Counted from the stretch's first letter, positions 46,235 through 55,181 are shown. The stretch is DNA of 64,000 nt from Fodinibius sp. Rm-B-1B1-1 (GCF_038594945.1 NZ_JBCFYD010000002.1:930001-994000); one strand, 5' to 3'. Program-made: numbers and translations. The notes: generated by a model not told the origin, from the letters alone.

Positions 46235-47295
46235 TCTGAATTTTGCTCCTTCATACGCTTAATGCGGTATTGTTCCTGTAGCCATTGCCGCCACTTAGCA
46301 CTTTTCTGTTTGTGCTCTTCAAAGGTCTTCGAAAAGGCGTGTTCCCCATCAGGTGTAGCCACCATGTAAAGGTAGTCATGGTCTTCGGGATATAAGGCTG
46401 CTTTTATAGATTCAGCATCGGGATTAGTAATAGGTCCCGGGGGCAAACCCCGGTACTGATATGTATTATAGGGATGGTCAATGCGGTAATCGTCATATAA
46501 CAAACGACGACGTTCCCCTACAGCAAAGTTCACTGTCGGATCGGCCTGCAGACGCATTCCCCTGTTCAGTCGATTCCAGTATAAGCCACTGATAGTCTTC
46601 TTCTCTTCCCGGTTTTGGGCTTCCCATTCAACGATTGAGGCCAACGTCACAATTTCATCAACAGATCGGTCCAATTCACTAAATTGCTGTTGGTGCTTTT
46701 CAATTATGGCTTTATTAAACTCCCTGTAGATACGTTTGAAGAAATCATTAGGAGTAATGGTCCAATATACGGAATAGGTGTTGGGATAAAGTCGGCCGAT
46801 AACATCTTTAGGGGCTAAATTGAGTTCTGCTAAAAGGCTCGAATCTCGAACAGTTTGATGAAAAGATAGGGAGTCAAATTTGAGTTGATTAGCTACGCGT
46901 TGGACAATATCTCCCTCGGGTCGACCTGGTAATATTGTAACATTGACGGGATCTTGAATGCCGCGTGCTAATTTTGAAAGGAATTCCTCGTATCCATATG
47001 GTTTATCAATTAAGTAGTGGCCGCTTTGAAACGTTCTCCATCCCAGCAAGTTCGCGGCCCATTTTAGCTCCTCCTCACTGGTGATGTAGGATGGGTCAGC
47101 CAGTATACTCGATAATTCCCCGAGATCAGTTGTTTCTTCTAAATATAGATGGGCTGTTCCTTTTGGTGAAATAGCTTCGCCATTATACAATACAGCCCAT
47201 CGCAATCCAGCAACTAAAAAAGTAACTATCAACAATAACAGAAGGCCGCCGATAAATTCACTTCGGGATAGAGGTATAAATCTATTCTTAAACAA
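46231..47295 (-). CDS. mltG: Endolytic murein transglycosylase MltG
   Basis: 354 residues. One N-terminal membrane helix (GGLLLLLIVTFLVAGLRW), a LysM-like region, and the YceG domain with catalytic Glu in LASIVEWEAQ. Typical landmarks are GLYWNRLNRGMRLQADPTVNFAVG, YNTYQYRGLPPGPITNPD and YLYMVATPDGEHAFSKTFEEH. MltG cuts nascent glycan strands and sets their length. It converges with the TPR protein gene, overlapping by four bases, and lies 21 bases after the Bax-inhibitor-1 gene. Confidence 0.95.
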   Translation of the reverse strand: MFKNRFIPLSRSEFIGGLLLLLIVTFLVAGLRWAVLYNGEAISPKGTAHLYLEETTDLGELSSILADPSYITSEEELKWAANLLGWRTFQSGHYLIDKPYGYEEFLSKLARGIQDPVNVTILPGRPEGDIVQRVANQLKFDSLSFHQTVRDSSLLAELNLAPKDVIGRLYPNTYSVYWTITPNDFFKRIYREFNKAIIEKHQQQFSELDRSVDEIVTLASIVEWEAQNREEKKTISGLYWNRLNRGMRLQADPTVNFAVGERRRLLYDDYRIDHPYNTYQYRGLPPGPITNPDAESIKAALYPEDHDYLYMVATPDGEHAFSKTFEEHKQKSAKWRQWLQEQYRIKRMKEQNSD

Positions 47296-47316
47296 AATGA
47301 GTAACTCCTAAAGTAA

Positions 47317-48039
47317 TTAACGCTGCTGTATTTTAGACAACAGTCGAAGCATTTCGATATAAAGCCAGACAAGTGTAATCATGAGTCCAAATGAAGTATA
47401 CCATTCGAAATATTTAGGAGCTCGAGCTTCTGCCCCTTTTTCAATCATATCAAAATCAAGTGCCAGGTTAAGCGCTGCTACTCCAACGATAATTAAGCTA
47501 AACCCAATACCCATAAGCCCATTACCGTGGATTAAGCTGATGTTAATTCCGAAAAAGCTTAAGACAAAACTGGCAATATATACTAAAAAGATGCCCCCGG
47601 TTGCTGCCATAACTCCTGTTCGGAATTTCTGTGTAACGTTGATCCAACCCGAGCGATAGGCAATAAGCATAGCAGCAAAAACGCCGAGTGTTAATAAGAT
47701 GGCGTTATAAACAATTCCTGAATATGCTGCTTCGTACATGACGGAAATGCCGCCCAAAAATAAGCCTTCAAGCCCGGCGTAAGCAGGAGCTGTAAACGGT
47801 GACCATTCTTTTTTGAAGATGGTAACCATTGCCAAAATAAAACCTCCGATGGCGCCGCCCCATATAAATAGCTGTGAAGGTTGATACCAGCTAATAGTGG
47901 CACCTATTAATAAAACGAGGAAAAGCATGCCTGTTTTATTAATTGTACCGCTGACCGTCATGGCTCCTTCAGAAGTACTGGTTGTGCTATCAATATTTTG
48001 GAATGTCTTTTCGCTAAGCGTTGGATTTCCGGATCTCAT
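47317..48039 (-). CDS. Bax inhibitor-1/YccA family membrane protein
   Basis: 240 residues with about seven hydrophobic helices. The family pattern includes FTAPAYAGLEGLFLGGIS (UPF0005 signature-like), VTQKFRTGVMAATGGIF, GIGFSLIIVGVAALNLALDFDMIEKG and the C-terminal WYTSFGLMITLVWLYIEMLRLL. Bacterial relatives of this family (YetJ, YccA) include a pH-sensitive calcium leak channel and an FtsH modulator. Function here unknown. It is divergent from an ECF sigma factor gene across a 303-base gap. Confidence 0.93.
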   Translation of the reverse strand: MRSGNPTLSEKTFQNIDSTTSTSEGAMTVSGTINKTGMLFLVLLIGATISWYQPSQLFIWGGAIGGFILAMVTIFKKEWSPFTAPAYAGLEGLFLGGISVMYEAAYSGIVYNAILLTLGVFAAMLIAYRSGWINVTQKFRTGVMAATGGIFLVYIASFVLSFFGINISLIHGNGLMGIGFSLIIVGVAALNLALDFDMIEKGAEARAPKYFEWYTSFGLMITLVWLYIEMLRLLSKIQQR

Positions 48040-48342
48040 AAAAACGATTATGTTAAAATTTTTGAGTGCTCAATATACGGTCTCCGTATTAGGAATAACA
48101 ATATCTGAAGTTAAAAATTTTATGATGATTCTGGTGTAACAAAACCGTTTGGTAATCGTAGTAGCCGAGTGGAAGAGCAACAATTTGGAGTTTCTAAGCT
48201 CCAAATGCCCTAAAGAAAAAGCTCCCAGCCTTGACCGGTTGGGAGCTTCTTATTTTACCCATCCCTCCTTAGTGTCCTACTCCCGTTTAAAATTAATTTC
48301 ATTTCCGAGGCAACCATTTGTCTAAAATCCTTGTATCATTAA
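48040..48342. promoter_or_regulatory. Divergent gap with two tandem hairpins
   Basis: 303 bases between the Bax-inhibitor-1 gene (leftward) and the ECF sigma gene (rightward). On the plus strand TTTGGAG (48184-48190)/CTCCAAA (48199-48205) forms hairpin 1. AAGCTCCCA (48219-48227)/TGGGAGCTT (48240-48248), extended by GCC/GG pairing around a six-base loop, forms hairpin 2, followed by a T-rich CTTCTTATTTTA. The second unit looks like an intrinsic terminator of a short upstream transcript, so a small leader or regulatory RNA is possible. No tRNA or peptide is credible here. Confidence 0.5.
48219..48258 (+). terminator. Terminator-like hairpin with T-rich tail
   Basis: Nine-base-pair perfect stem AAGCTCCCA/TGGGAGCTT plus three inner pairs, then CTTCTTATTTTACCC. 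On the plus strand it would end a transcript that begins between about 48050 and 48180. No gene precedes it on that strand, which is the odd point. Confidence 0.55.
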
Positions 48343-48906
48343 TTGAGAGCGGAAAATTATAACGGGATAGGTTCAATCTTGATTGACGATATCATAAAAG
48401 GCTGTCGTAAGAGGCAGCGGAAAAGTCAAAAGGAGCTTTACAAAACGTTTTATGCCTATGGCATGAGCATTACGCTGAGGTATACCAACTCGAGAGAAGA
48501 AGCTGTTGAAGTACTTAATGATGCGTTTATGAAAGTTTATTCTAACATCGACAAATATGATATAAACCGTCCTTTTAAACCTTGGCTACGCAGAGTTATT
48601 GTTAACACCGCGATCAATCATTACCACAAAACACAAAGTGAGGTTGAAAAAACAGATTTCGAATCGGTTGAACATAAACAAGCTAAAAAAGAGGAAATCC
48701 TAAGTGGTATATCGTATGATGAAATCATTGGGATGGTTCAACAGTTGTCACCTGCATACCGGACGGTTTTTAATCTCTATGTAATTGAAGGATTTAAACA
48801 TAAAGAAATTGCTAAAATGCTTGGTATTGCTGTTGGGACGTCTAAATCAAACCTATCCAAAGCCAAGAAAAATCTGCAGGCAATAATAGAGAAAAGTTTT
48901 ATCTAA
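48343..48906 (+). CDS. ECF-type RNA polymerase sigma factor
   Basis: Up to 187 residues. Region 2 includes YTNSREEAVEVLNDAFMKVYSNIDKY and KPWLRRVIVNTAINHYHK. Region 4 includes LSPAYRTVFNLYVIEGFKHKEIAKMLGIAVGTSKSNLSKAKKNL. The start is uncertain: TTG at 48343 or TTG at 48379 fit; no ATG is available before region 2. It is followed after four bases by a TM/beta-barrel protein whose N-terminus resembles anti-sigma domains, so the two probably act as a sigma/sensor pair. Confidence 0.93.
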   Translation: MRAENYNGIGSILIDDIIKGCRKRQRKSQKELYKTFYAYGMSITLRYTNSREEAVEVLNDAFMKVYSNIDKYDINRPFKPWLRRVIVNTAINHYHKTQSEVEKTDFESVEHKQAKKEEILSGISYDEIIGMVQQLSPAYRTVFNLYVIEGFKHKEIAKMLGIAVGTSKSNLSKAKKNLQAIIEKSFI

Positions 48907-48910
48907 CGTT

Positions 48911-50203
48911 ATGGCAAACAAAAAACATAATGATCCTTTGGAAGAGTTTTTCGAAAAGAAGCTCCAGGATTATGACATACAATACCGGGAAGAAGATTGG
49001 CTCAAGCTTGAGGGTCAGCTCGATGCAATTGATCATAGTAAAAAGAGCTTTTGGAAACGTTATGCAGTTGCTGCAGCACTGGTATTTCTATTTTCGATAT
49101 TAGCTTATGTTACTTATCAACAGCAGCAAAAGATCAATCAACTAAATGAACGATTAACAACCAATGAGCGGGTCACGAATCCAGAAAATCCTCCATTTAA
49201 TATTTTAGTTGATGACCTTTTTGATTTTTCAACTCCGGGTAACGAATCTCAATCGGCTTCTGATGAAGGGGCTAATGATAACCAAGAGTCGGATGGGTTC
49301 GTAGATCACTTTCAAAATAGTACCTCAGATGATGCTGGTACGTCAGAAAATGAGGGGGCAACCTCTCCACGTGTACAACAGACAATAGGTTTGGCGGACC
49401 TATCAGAACCTCCTCCTCTAATCACAGGCAGCTTACTTGCTTATACATCTGAAATTGATGTAGATAGAGAAGCTCTCAATCATTCTGCCAAGAGTTTAGA
49501 GTCGGTTTATAATCAACGTGATTTTTCCTCAAATAAAGGTATTAGTACTAATGAAAATCGTGCTCCGGGCGGTTTAAATAGCCAAACAGAGTTGGCCCCA
49601 CGTTCACAATCTAAATTTACGGTTGGTATCATGGGGGGACCTGATATAAGTACTGTTGGAGGAATTTCTAACTTCCACAATCCGGGTTATAAGCTGGGGC
49701 TTTCGGTTGAATACGCTATTTCCCGGAATCTTTCTCTATCAGCTGGAGCTATCCATTCAAAAGTACAGTACACAGCTCGTGGAAATGATTATAGTCCGCC
49801 CGAAGGCTACTGGTCGTATGGTGCTGTTCCTGATGAGACGATCGCTCAGTGTTTGATTATAGACATCCCCATCAGCTTAAAATATAACGTTCTACATTTT
49901 GACCATTCCCGATTATATGCCTCAGGCGGGGTCTCGTCTTACATTATGCTGAATGAAGAATATCAATTTAAATACAGTGGTTATAACAGTTCTGGTCAGC
50001 CAGACCGTTGGCAAGAGCGCACTGGTACTCGTCACTGGATGAGTAATGCTATGGTTTCAGTGGGATTTGAACAGGATATCAGTAACAATATGAGCATTCG
50101 TATAGAACCCTTTTTAAAAGTACCCATCCAGGAAGTGGGTTGGGGTAATGTAAAGCTATACTCCATGGGATCACTTTTTTCAGTTAACTACAATCTTCCC
50201 TAA
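48911..50203 (+). CDS. Putative anti-sigma-like protein with TM helix and outer-membrane-type beta-barrel domain
   Basis: 430 residues. A short N-terminal cytoplasmic-type segment (DPLEEFFEKKLQDYDIQYREEDWLKLEGQL) precedes a membrane helix (YAVAAALVFLFSILAYVTY, about 46-66). An acidic disordered stretch (about 90-200) and a C-terminal outer-membrane beta-barrel domain (about 235-430, amphipathic strands from FTVGIMGGPDISTVGG to SLFSVNYNLP) follow. This layout occurs beside ECF sigma genes in Bacteroidota-type genomes. An inner-membrane helix joined to a barrel fold implies either a barrel-like domain kept in the periplasm or an envelope-spanning protein. Which is correct cannot be read from sequence. 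Confidence 0.78.
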   Translation: MANKKHNDPLEEFFEKKLQDYDIQYREEDWLKLEGQLDAIDHSKKSFWKRYAVAAALVFLFSILAYVTYQQQQKINQLNERLTTNERVTNPENPPFNILVDDLFDFSTPGNESQSASDEGANDNQESDGFVDHFQNSTSDDAGTSENEGATSPRVQQTIGLADLSEPPPLITGSLLAYTSEIDVDREALNHSAKSLESVYNQRDFSSNKGISTNENRAPGGLNSQTELAPRSQSKFTVGIMGGPDISTVGGISNFHNPGYKLGLSVEYAISRNLSLSAGAIHSKVQYTARGNDYSPPEGYWSYGAVPDETIAQCLIIDIPISLKYNVLHFDHSRLYASGGVSSYIMLNEEYQFKYSGYNSSGQPDRWQERTGTRHWMSNAMVSVGFEQDISNNMSIRIEPFLKVPIQEVGWGNVKLYSMGSLFSVNYNLP

Positions 50204-50242
50204 TCGAGCGGCATAAATGTAAATTAAAATCAGGGCACAATT

Positions 50243-50728
50243 ATGAGTACAACAATATTCTCAAAAAAAGATAATAGGTTTTGTACTATTAGCCGACGAA
50301 GTTATAAAGCATTCTTTGGGACATTAATTATTTCGTTTGGGTTACTGCTATCGGGATGTGGTGGAGATTCCAGCACCGGACCGGACCCCGATCCTGATCC
50401 AGACCCTGATCCAAATCGAAATGTTAGTTATTCTCAGGATATAGAGCTTATCTTTCAAGGCAATTGTGCTACAAGTGGTTGTCACGACTCCGGCACGCAG
50501 GAAAGTGGTGTTAATTTGAGTTCGTATCAAAATGCTGTTAACAGTGAGGGCAACCAATATCAGGAGCTGGTTATCAATCCCGATAACCCTGATGAAAGTC
50601 CGCTTATTGATAAAATTGAACCCAGTCCTGAAAGAGGTGAACGTATGCCCTACCAACGTGACCCGTTATCTCAGGCAGATATTGATTCTATCAGGGCCTG
50701 GATTGAAGATGGGGCTCCTGACAACTAA
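50243..50728 (+). CDS. Lipoprotein with CX4CH c-type cytochrome-like domain
   Basis: 161 residues. The lipobox is LLSGC (Cys near 40), a DP-repeat linker (PDPDPDPDP) follows, then a domain with CATSGCH near residue 75. That is a CX4CH variant of the CXXCH heme motif, as in planctomycete-type cytochrome domains. A downstream GERMPY and QADIDSIRAWIEDGAP are typical of this family, with the Met as possible axial ligand. It is therefore a probable outer-membrane or periplasmic heme lipoprotein. Downstream YceI and DUF5777 genes complete the cluster. Heme attachment through CX4CH is inferred. Confidence 0.8.
   Translation: MSTTIFSKKDNRFCTISRRSYKAFFGTLIISFGLLLSGCGGDSSTGPDPDPDPDPDPNRNVSYSQDIELIFQGNCATSGCHDSGTQESGVNLSSYQNAVNSEGNQYQELVINPDNPDESPLIDKIEPSPERGERMPYQRDPLSQADIDSIRAWIEDGAPDN
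50383..50412 (+). repeat. Six-base tandem repeat encoding an Asp-Pro linker
   Basis: Short repeats of the GA(T/C)CC(N) type encode the DPDPDPDPDP linker of the cytochrome lipoprotein. Such repeats can change length by slippage. Variation between strains would change only linker length. Confidence 0.6.
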
Positions 50729-50756
50729 TCCCAAAACTCACCAATAACAGAAATTT

Positions 50757-51314
50757 ATGATGAATAAATTGACTTTCATATTGATCATATTTATTGGCCT
50801 GTTATGCTCTCCAACTGTGGCATCTGGACAATCGCAAAGCTATATGACTGAAAAAGGACATGTTGAATTTGATTCTTCAGTTCCCCTGCATTCCTTTACC
50901 GGAGAGTCAGATCATTTGGTAGGTAAAATTACTTTCTCCGATAGTATCGTAGATTTTTATGTAGACGTGAACACGTTAAAAACCGGAATTAATAAACGTG
51001 ATAATGATATGTTACGAACTCTGGAAGCTGAGAAACACCCTTTTGCTGAGTTCTATGGCAAAATTAATTCAGAAATTGATTTGGAAAATACTGATCCGCA
51101 AGACGTAACGGTAGAAGGAGAATTTACGGTTCACGGGGTTTCGAACAAGACTTCTATTACTGGCACGCTTAAAAAGACTCCCAATGGCCTGAAAATAAAC
51201 GCTTCGTGGACCCTCAACATGGAGGATTATAATATTGAACCACCCGGTATTTTATTTTATCGTGTTAGCGAAATGATAGATGTGTCGATATCAGCGACCT
51301 TAACCCCTGTTTAA
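50757..51314 (+). CDS. YceI family periplasmic protein
   Basis: 185 residues. Signal peptide ending SGQSQS, then the YceI lipocalin-like barrel: HVEFDSSVPLHSFTGESDHLVGKITFSDS, GINKRDNDMLRTLEAEKHPFAEF, VEGEFTVHGVSNKTSITGTL. YceI proteins bind polyisoprenoid-type lipids such as quinones in the periplasm. Placed between a heme lipoprotein and a DUF5777 barrel, it suggests an envelope electron-transfer or lipid module. That link is inference. Confidence 0.92.
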   Translation: MMNKLTFILIIFIGLLCSPTVASGQSQSYMTEKGHVEFDSSVPLHSFTGESDHLVGKITFSDSIVDFYVDVNTLKTGINKRDNDMLRTLEAEKHPFAEFYGKINSEIDLENTDPQDVTVEGEFTVHGVSNKTSITGTLKKTPNGLKINASWTLNMEDYNIEPPGILFYRVSEMIDVSISATLTPV

Positions 51315-51324
51315 TCTATTTGCT

Positions 51325-52167
51325 ATGACTTCAAAGAAATCAACCGTACTCCTTTTATTCTTTTTGCTCGTATCTATTGTGCCAAGCAAAGCTCAAATGG
51401 AAAGGGAGCGGGCCAGAGTCGTAGAACCTGTAGAAACATTTTGGACTCCTACCCTTGTTTCTCAAGCCACTACTGAACAGCTCGAAGGCGGTAATTTAAA
51501 TGTAACGATCATGCACAGTTTTGGGATTGCTACGACGAGACCCATCCAAAATTTCTTTGGGTTAGATAATATTCAAAATGTGCGTCTTGGGATTGATATT
51601 GGGCTTTCTGATAAATGGTCGGTTGGGATTGGTCGTTCTTCCCTGTTTAACGTTGTTGATTTACGAACTAAATACGCCTTGTTACGCCAAAATACCAATG
51701 GTGAAGTGCCACTAAGTATATCACTCAAGGGGGATCTGGGAATCATAACACAAGAAAATCGTCAACCTTTCGAAGATGATATCAGCACGTTGGTATCGGC
51801 TATAGTATCCAAAAAACTAAATGAACAGCTACGTCTGCAGCTGTCGCCCATGTATGGACATTTTAGTACCGTAGCGGCAGGAAATGTAAACAACCTATTT
51901 GCCGTGGGAATGGGTGCCCAGATTAATCTATCAGAACGTTATTCGTTAATTACAGAATATTATCCAGTACTGGGAGATAAAAATCCCGATACAAATAACG
52001 CATTTTCGCTTGGACTTAATATCCAAACTGGTGGACATGTTTTTCAGATGTTCTTTACCTCTACCCGCTGGCATTTGGAACAATATGTAATGGCCCAAAA
52101 TCGAGAACAATTCTGGGCCGGTGATTTCCGGTTTGGATTTAATGTAAATCGGATATTTGGTCTGTAA
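51325..52167 (+). CDS. DUF5777 family outer-membrane beta-barrel protein
   Basis: 280 residues. Signal peptide ending SKAQ, then amphipathic strands with family-like segments: FWTPTLVSQATTEQLEGGNLNVTIMHSFG, GLSDKWSVGIGRSS and a C-terminal WAGDFRFGFNVNRIFGL. This matches DUF5777, often next to cytochrome c and YceI genes in Bacteroidota-type genomes. The function is unknown. It starts 11 bases after yceI and converges on the TM2 gene. Confidence 0.85.
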   Translation: MTSKKSTVLLLFFLLVSIVPSKAQMERERARVVEPVETFWTPTLVSQATTEQLEGGNLNVTIMHSFGIATTRPIQNFFGLDNIQNVRLGIDIGLSDKWSVGIGRSSLFNVVDLRTKYALLRQNTNGEVPLSISLKGDLGIITQENRQPFEDDISTLVSAIVSKKLNEQLRLQLSPMYGHFSTVAAGNVNNLFAVGMGAQINLSERYSLITEYYPVLGDKNPDTNNAFSLGLNIQTGGHVFQMFFTSTRWHLEQYVMAQNREQFWAGDFRFGFNVNRIFGL

Positions 52168-52180
52168 CCCCTGATGCTTG

Positions 52181-52525
52181 TTATTGAATTAATGAGACAG
52201 CATCGCGGGCCACTTCTCGGTTATACTCAAAGGCCAAGTTCTTGTAATTGATGACATCCACAATGGTTCCGATAAAGCAGAGTCCTGCAGTAAAGAGATA
52301 CAATAGTCCCATCCCCAATTGGCCAACGATAAATCGATGGATACCGGCTACGCCAAAAAATCCAACAAGTGCTGTTAATAAAACAGTTTGTGGATCTTTT
52401 CTCCGCGCTCGATACACCCTGGTAAAGCGATCAGCTGTCTTCTCATCCATCGATTCCATCACCTTGGAAATATAGGCGGCTTCATCCCCTTCAAGCTCTG
52501 GTAAATAATCAATTACATTAGCCAT
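52181..52525 (-). CDS. TM2 domain-containing membrane protein
   Basis: 114 residues. A soluble N-terminal helix region (ELEGDEAAYISKVMESMDEKTADRFTRVY) precedes two membrane helices of the TM2 domain (TALVGFFGVAGIHRFIVGQ, LGMGLLYLFTAGLCFIGTIVD) with its characteristic GxxGxHRF. Function unknown. It follows the DUF2752 gene by five bases. Confidence 0.9.
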   Translation of the reverse strand: MANVIDYLPELEGDEAAYISKVMESMDEKTADRFTRVYRARRKDPQTVLLTALVGFFGVAGIHRFIVGQLGMGLLYLFTAGLCFIGTIVDVINYKNLAFEYNREVARDAVSLIQ

Positions 52526-52530
52526 AATAC

Positions 52531-52845
52531 TTATAATATTTTGTTATGATTTAAACTGTTTTTATATACTATATATATAATTCTTCCACCTATAATAAAT
52601 ACGGCAAAAGGTCCTAATATATTGGATTGCAATGCATTACTAAACTCACCTCGAAAGAAAAATGATATGGAATGCCCCAATCCATCTCCCGGACAATATT
52701 GAAATCCCAAGTTTTCCAACAGACATAATCCCGGACCTGTTGTCGTATTAGGATCCATGAAAGCCAGCAAGATCAGGCCTATGCTAAAAGCCGCAACTTC
52801 GAAGTAGTTTTTATGCAGATGTTTAATAATATTTCTCATCACCAT
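52531..52845 (-). CDS. DUF2752 membrane protein
   Basis: 104 residues. Hydrophobic first segment, then the family motif reads CPGDGLGHSISFFFRGEF. The usual DUF2752 motif is CPxCGLTR, so the second Cys is replaced by Asp. A last helix follows (ILGPFAVFIIGGRIIYIVY). DUF2752 function is unknown. A start two codons later is also possible. Confidence 0.8.
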   Translation of the reverse strand: MVMRNIIKHLHKNYFEVAAFSIGLILLAFMDPNTTTGPGLCLLENLGFQYCPGDGLGHSISFFFRGEFSNALQSNILGPFAVFIIGGRIIYIVYKNSLNHNKIL

Positions 52846-53009
52846 ACAAGTACGTCATTTCCCCTATCTGTGTTACATGAAAGAAGTAAATATTTGTCGA
52901 AAATGTAAGAAAATTTATTGCTGACATTACCCTTTAAAAGGAATGCCTTTTTATTTCCCTTTGTTGTCACCACTGAATTCGCTGATGTTTTAAACCTTTG
53001 ACCATAGTT

Positions 53010-55088
53010 ATGATCAATCAACTTTTACCATTTTGCCTTAATAAAAGAACAGATAGCAACAACTCTTTTTTAGTTCTATTATTTTTTTGTTTCCTCTTGA
53101 GCCCTGCGGCTATTATTGCCCAAGAAGTCGATGATAGTTTAAAGGTGGATCTGGATCCTATCGAAGTTACCGCGATGCACTCCGTGGTAACTTCGGCAGA
53201 AGCCCCTGTAGCATTGAGCACCCTATCAAAAGATCTGAATGAAATTAATGGCAGTGCTACCCTCTCACTCGAAGATATAAGTCAGCAAATGCCGGGCATT
53301 TGGGTTAGTGATCGACAAAATTATGCCTTAGGAGAACGACTAACAATTCGAGGGGTGGGATGGCGTGCTGCTTTTGGCGTTCGGGGCGTACAGGTGGTAT
53401 TAAACGACATGCCACTTACCGTTGCCGATGGACAAACGATGCTCAATATCGTTGATCCGGCCTTTATTCGTCGGGCCGAATTACTACGGGGGCCTGCGGC
53501 TACTTATTGGGGAAACAGCAGTGGTGGCGTATTATATCTGTCAACAAACCCTCCATCTAATGAAGGGAGTAATCTTAGATTGAAAACGATGGCGGGATCC
53601 TATGGCACCCAGAAAGTTGAGGGACAATTTTCCGTTTCGGGCTCCAACCACCAGGTTAATGGATACACAAGCTATTTAAACACGGATGGTTTTCGGGATT
53701 ACAGTGCTGCCCAGGTATTTCGGTCAGGCATTACCGGATCTGTCAACCTCACTTCCAAGAGCCGGCTCCAATACCAGGCAGCCACTATCAATATGCCCAA
53801 AGCTCAGCATCCGAGCGCCCTAACGGCCCAGGATGCTCAAAATAATCCTACCAATGCGGTATCTTCTTTTGTAGATGCAGGAGCCGGTAAGCAGATAGCC
53901 CAACAGCAAGCAGGTGTTTCATATATGCTTGAAACCGATACTGGCACCCTCGATATTACCGGTTATGGCATTTATCGTGATTTATCGAATCCCCTGCCCT
54001 TTGGAATTATTACCGTTCAACGTTCGGCGGGTGGATTGCGAACGACTTTTGATAAAGATTGGGAACAACTCAAAGTTAAAGTAGGTGTCGAAACCAAGTT
54101 TCAACATGATGATCGTGAAGAGTTTGAAAATGTAGGTGATGCCAGACGAGGGGCTACAACCGTCGATCAGGTTGAGCAGGTTTGGAATCAGGCGTTGTTT
54201 TCAACAGCCACCTATTCTATCAACAACTTTAATATCCTGGGCGGATTACGCTACGACCGTATCACTTTTAATACCGATGCCCCTACCGCCGACCAATCCG
54301 GAAGTCGTACGTTTGAGTCGTTAAGTCCCAATGTAGGCATAAACTATCAGCCGGGGAATCAAAACATATTTATCAATCTAAGCACCTCATTTGAAGCACC
54401 CACTACCACTGAATTAGTTAATCGTCCGAGTGGTGGCAATGGTTTTAATCCCAACTTAAAGCCCGAGCAAACAGTCGGTATTGAAACAGGCATCAGAGGC
54501 AGCATTCTTCCACAAAACTTAACCTACGACCTCACGTTTTACCGACTTTGGATCGACGATTTGCTGTTCCCCTATCAGCTCCAAACCGATGGCCCCACCT
54601 ATTATCGAAACCAGGGAAAAACCCATCATACCGGGCTGGAAGCAACCCTCAGCTGGAACGTACATCGAGATATAACCCTATCAGGAAATACAACCATCAC
54701 CGAGGCTACATTTAAAGAAGCGCAAACTCCTCAAGGGGAATCACTATCAGACAATGAAGTGCCTGGCATTGCTCCCTTTCGATTCAATAGCCAATTCCAC
54801 TGGACACCCGGGAACTTTTCGTTGTCTCTAACCTATAAGCATATAAGTAGTTATATGGCCGATAATCTCAACACAGCCGAAAATGAAGCCTATAACGTTT
54901 TTGATGCTTCATTTAGCTTTCAAGAAATATTTCGCTCCCAAAGCGTTGAAGTGCAGCCGTTTATGAATATTGATAATATTTTTGATACTCGATATAACGG
55001 TTCTGTTTCGGTAAATGCTTTTGGCGGAAGATATTTTGAGCCAGCTCCCGGAAGGAGTTGGCAGGCAGGGATTTCGGTCAATTTTTAG
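53010..55088 (+). CDS. TonB-dependent receptor
   Basis: 692 residues from the ATG giving MINQLLPFC; a TTG twelve bases earlier is less likely. Signal peptide ending IIAQ, TonB box-like segment PIEVTAMH, plug domain (IWVSDRQNYALGERLTIRGVGWRAAFGVRGVQVVLNDMPL) and a 22-strand-type barrel ending in RSWQAGISVNF. The C-terminal Phe is typical. Ligand unknown. No SusD, siderophore gene or TonB is adjacent. Confidence 0.94.
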   Translation: MINQLLPFCLNKRTDSNNSFLVLLFFCFLLSPAAIIAQEVDDSLKVDLDPIEVTAMHSVVTSAEAPVALSTLSKDLNEINGSATLSLEDISQQMPGIWVSDRQNYALGERLTIRGVGWRAAFGVRGVQVVLNDMPLTVADGQTMLNIVDPAFIRRAELLRGPAATYWGNSSGGVLYLSTNPPSNEGSNLRLKTMAGSYGTQKVEGQFSVSGSNHQVNGYTSYLNTDGFRDYSAAQVFRSGITGSVNLTSKSRLQYQAATINMPKAQHPSALTAQDAQNNPTNAVSSFVDAGAGKQIAQQQAGVSYMLETDTGTLDITGYGIYRDLSNPLPFGIITVQRSAGGLRTTFDKDWEQLKVKVGVETKFQHDDREEFENVGDARRGATTVDQVEQVWNQALFSTATYSINNFNILGGLRYDRITFNTDAPTADQSGSRTFESLSPNVGINYQPGNQNIFINLSTSFEAPTTTELVNRPSGGNGFNPNLKPEQTVGIETGIRGSILPQNLTYDLTFYRLWIDDLLFPYQLQTDGPTYYRNQGKTHHTGLEATLSWNVHRDITLSGNTTITEATFKEAQTPQGESLSDNEVPGIAPFRFNSQFHWTPGNFSLSLTYKHISSYMADNLNTAENEAYNVFDASFSFQEIFRSQSVEVQPFMNIDNIFDTRYNGSVSVNAFGGRYFEPAPGRSWQAGISVNF

Positions 55089-55181
55089 AAAGGCCTAACC
55101 TTCTTAAAGCCATTTTAACTTGTAACAAACAGCGATTGTACTATCTTGAGTATGTAAACATGATAGAAATGGGACACTATT

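Noticed and set aside
48150-48210. tRNA-like look of GTAGCCGAGTGGAAGAGC
   Set aside because: No acceptor-stem pairing and no T-loop GGTTCGA-type segment follow, so a tRNA is not supported.
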